Shown: piece after piece, positions 3,925-5,370 of the stretch
Position numbering within the stretch: the stretch's first letter is position 1
Layout: the number at the start of each line of letters is the position of its first letter
From: Sphingomonas bacterium
GTDB taxonomy: Bacteria > Pseudomonadota > Alphaproteobacteria > Sphingomonadales > Sphingomonadaceae
Reading direction: 5' to 3'
DNA: 5,370 nt
NCBI GenBank assembly: GCA_026785645.1
Contig: JAJAZM010000164.1
Span: forward strand, 1-5,370
Notes under the pieces: generated by a model
Seen by the model: only the letters and a program-made list of their open reading frames with translations
Databases searched by the model: none
What the model was told of the DNA's origin: nothing
Made by a program: the position numbers and the translations under genes

Positions 3925-5370
3925 ATGACCCAGATGTTCAAGATCGCCCTTCCCGATGGCTCGGTTCGGGAAATGCCCGTCGGCTCGACCCCGGCCGATG
4001 TCGCGGCGGCGATCGGGCCGGGGCTGGCCAAGGCGGCGCTGGCGGCGCGGGTCGATGGCGAATTGCGCGATCTGAACCGCCCGTTCGAGGGGGATTCAAG
4101 CCTCGCGCTGGTCACCTCGCGCGACGAGAAGGACGCGCTCGAGCTGGCCCGCCACGATTTCGCGCACATCCTCGCCGAGGCGGTGCAGAAATTGTTTCCG
4201 GGGACGCAGATCACCTTCGGCCCGGCGACCGACGACGGTTTCTATTACGATTTCGCACCAACCGCCGAGCGCGGTCCGTTCACCGACGAGGATTTGCCCG
4301 CGATCGAGCAGGAGATGCGCCGGATCATCGCCGCCGACGAGCCGCTGATCCGCGAGGAATGGAACCGCGCCGACGTCCGCGCCTTGTTCGAACGCACCGG
4401 CGAAAGCTTCAAGGCGGAATGGGTGATGGAGCTGCCCGAGGGTGAAGCGATCACCATGTATCGCTCCGGGTCCGGCGACGGCAAATGGATGGACCTGTGC
4501 CGCGGCCCGCACCTCGCCTCGACCGGCAAACTCGACCCGCAGGCGTTCAAGCTGACCCGCGTGTCGGGGGCCTATTGGCGCGGCGACCAGGCCAATCCGA
4601 TGCTCAGCCGGATCTACGGCACCGCCTGGCTCAACAAGAAGCAACTCGCCGAGCATCTCGTCCGGCTCGAGGAAGCGGCGAAGCGCGACCATCGCCGGAT
4701 CGGCCAGGACATGGACCTGTTCCATCTCCAGGCCGAAGCCCATGGCAGCGTGTTCTGGCACCCCAAGGGCTTCATCCTGTGGCGCCAATTGGAGGCCTAT
4801 ATGCGCCGTCGGCTCGACGCGGCGGGCTATGACGAGGTCAAGACGCCCCAGCTGATGGATGCCAAGCAGTGGGAGAAAAGCGGCCACTGGGGCAAATATC
4901 GCGAGAATATGTTCGTCGTCCCCGACGAAATTCCGTCTGGAGCGGACGATGCGCCGGTGCTGTCGGGCGATGCCGACCTGATGGCTTTGAAGCCGATGAA
5001 TTGCCCCGCGCACGTCCTCATCTTCAAGCAGGGCATCACCAGCTACCGCGACTTGCCGATCCGCATGGCCGAATTCGGCTGCTGCCACCGCAACGAGCCC
5101 CATGGCGCGCTCCACGGGATCATGCGCGTGCGACAATTCACCCAGGACGATGCGCATATCTTCGTGACCGAGGATCAGCTGATCGACGAAGTGAAGGCGT
5201 TTTGCGACCTGCTCGACAGCGTCTATCGCGATCTCGGCTTCGACCAATATGCGATCAAGCTCGCGTTGCGTCCCGACCAGCGCTTCGGCAGCGACGAAAT
5301 GTGGGACTGGTCCGAACAGAGCTTGCGCGACGCGGTCAAGGCGGCCGGGCGCGATACGGAAGCATATGCG
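3925..5370 (+). CDS. thrS: Threonyl-tRNA synthetase, first 482 residues (runs off right edge)
   Basis: This cytoplasmic class II synthetase charges tRNA-Thr and edits Ser-tRNA-Thr. Residues 1-65 form the TGS domain. The second (editing) domain at about 66-230 has His77 and His81 in RHDFAHIL, and Asp190, Cys192 and His196 in MDLCRGPHLAS, matching the E. coli editing residues. The catalytic core begins near 245: motif 1 around VKTPQLMD (305-312), zinc ligand Cys360 in KPMNCPAH, motif 2 with Arg389 in CCHRNEP, and second zinc ligand His411 in FTQDDAHIF. The third zinc ligand, motif 3 and the anticodon-binding domain lie beyond the window. Between NMF and KPMNCP there are 25 residues (331-355), about 14 more than recalled for E. 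coli. The start at 3925 has AGGTG 8 nt upstream and gives the standard N-terminus. No stop or frameshift is seen in the visible part. Confidence 0.97.
   Translation, partial: MTQMFKIALPDGSVREMPVGSTPADVAAAIGPGLAKAALAARVDGELRDLNRPFEGDSSLALVTSRDEKDALELARHDFAHILAEAVQKLFPGTQITFGPATDDGFYYDFAPTAERGPFTDEDLPAIEQEMRRIIAADEPLIREEWNRADVRALFERTGESFKAEWVMELPEGEAITMYRSGSGDGKWMDLCRGPHLASTGKLDPQAFKLTRVSGAYWRGDQANPMLSRIYGTAWLNKKQLAEHLVRLEEAAKRDHRRIGQDMDLFHLQAEAHGSVFWHPKGFILWRQLEAYMRRRLDAAGYDEVKTPQLMDAKQWEKSGHWGKYRENMFVVPDEIPSGADDAPVLSGDADLMALKPMNCPAHVLIFKQGITSYRDLPIRMAEFGCCHRNEPHGALHGIMRVRQFTQDDAHIFVTEDQLIDEVKAFCDLLDSVYRDLGFDQYAIKLALRPDQRFGSDEMWDWSEQSLRDAVKAAGRDTEAYA

Noticed and set aside
4096..5247. Long open frame (383 codons) on the minus strand opposite thrS
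   Set aside because: It lies wholly inside a certain thrS gene, whose GC-rich codon bias keeps antisense frames open. The translation shows no recognisable domain and no ribosome site was seen.
1..5370. Mobile element, CRISPR array, toxin-antitoxin or defence system
   Set aside because: No transposase, integrase, terminal inverted repeats, regular direct repeats or toxin-like gene was found. The XRE gene was considered as an antitoxin, but its partner is a four-helix membrane protein without toxin features.

Overview
The window is GC-rich chromosomal DNA that looks like an alphaproteobacterium, most probably a sphingomonad (Sphingomonas, Novosphingobium or Sphingopyxis type). This is judged from the protein sequences recalled as similar, the codon use, the threonyl-tRNA synthetase variant and the gene set; no search was run. 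It holds housekeeping and small accessory genes. No insertion sequence, tRNA, rRNA, CRISPR array, integrase or phage gene was seen.

Layout. (1) Positions 1-565, minus strand: a glyoxalase pair, gloA (glyoxalase I) followed by the first 50 codons of gloB (glyoxalase II), overlapping as TGATG. (2) A 111-bp divergent gap (566-676) carries a plausible forward promoter and a widely spaced perfect inverted repeat. (3) Positions 677-1414, plus strand: a membrane-anchored SIMPL (DUF541) protein. (4) Positions 1425-2908, minus strand: an ABHD10-like alpha/beta hydrolase followed by an exported TPR-like protein, overlapping as ATGA. They converge on the SIMPL gene with only 10 bp between stop codons. 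(5) Positions 2984-3775, minus strand: a four-helix membrane protein, a 66-residue XRE/Cro-type regulator (ATGA overlap) and the broken C-terminus of a second alpha/beta hydrolase with two in-frame stops. (6) A 149-bp divergent control region (3776-3924) contains a perfect GTAAAG-N4-CTTTAC palindrome and a TGTCAA-N6-TTGACA inverted repeat that places two -35-like boxes back to back. (7) Position 3925 to the right edge, plus strand: thrS, cut off before motif 3 and the anticodon-binding domain.

How the genes work together. GloA and GloB are consecutive enzymes of glutathione-dependent methylglyoxal detoxification. The hydrolase and TPR protein are probably co-translated, but no shared function can be shown. 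The membrane protein and XRE regulator look like a self-regulated pair, with the palindrome as the best operator candidate; the third gene of that operon has decayed.

Most worth following up: the uncharacterised XRE/membrane-protein module with its palindrome, the hydrolase relic at its end, and the bacterial ABHD10-like enzyme. Nothing here amounts to a clear new large system.
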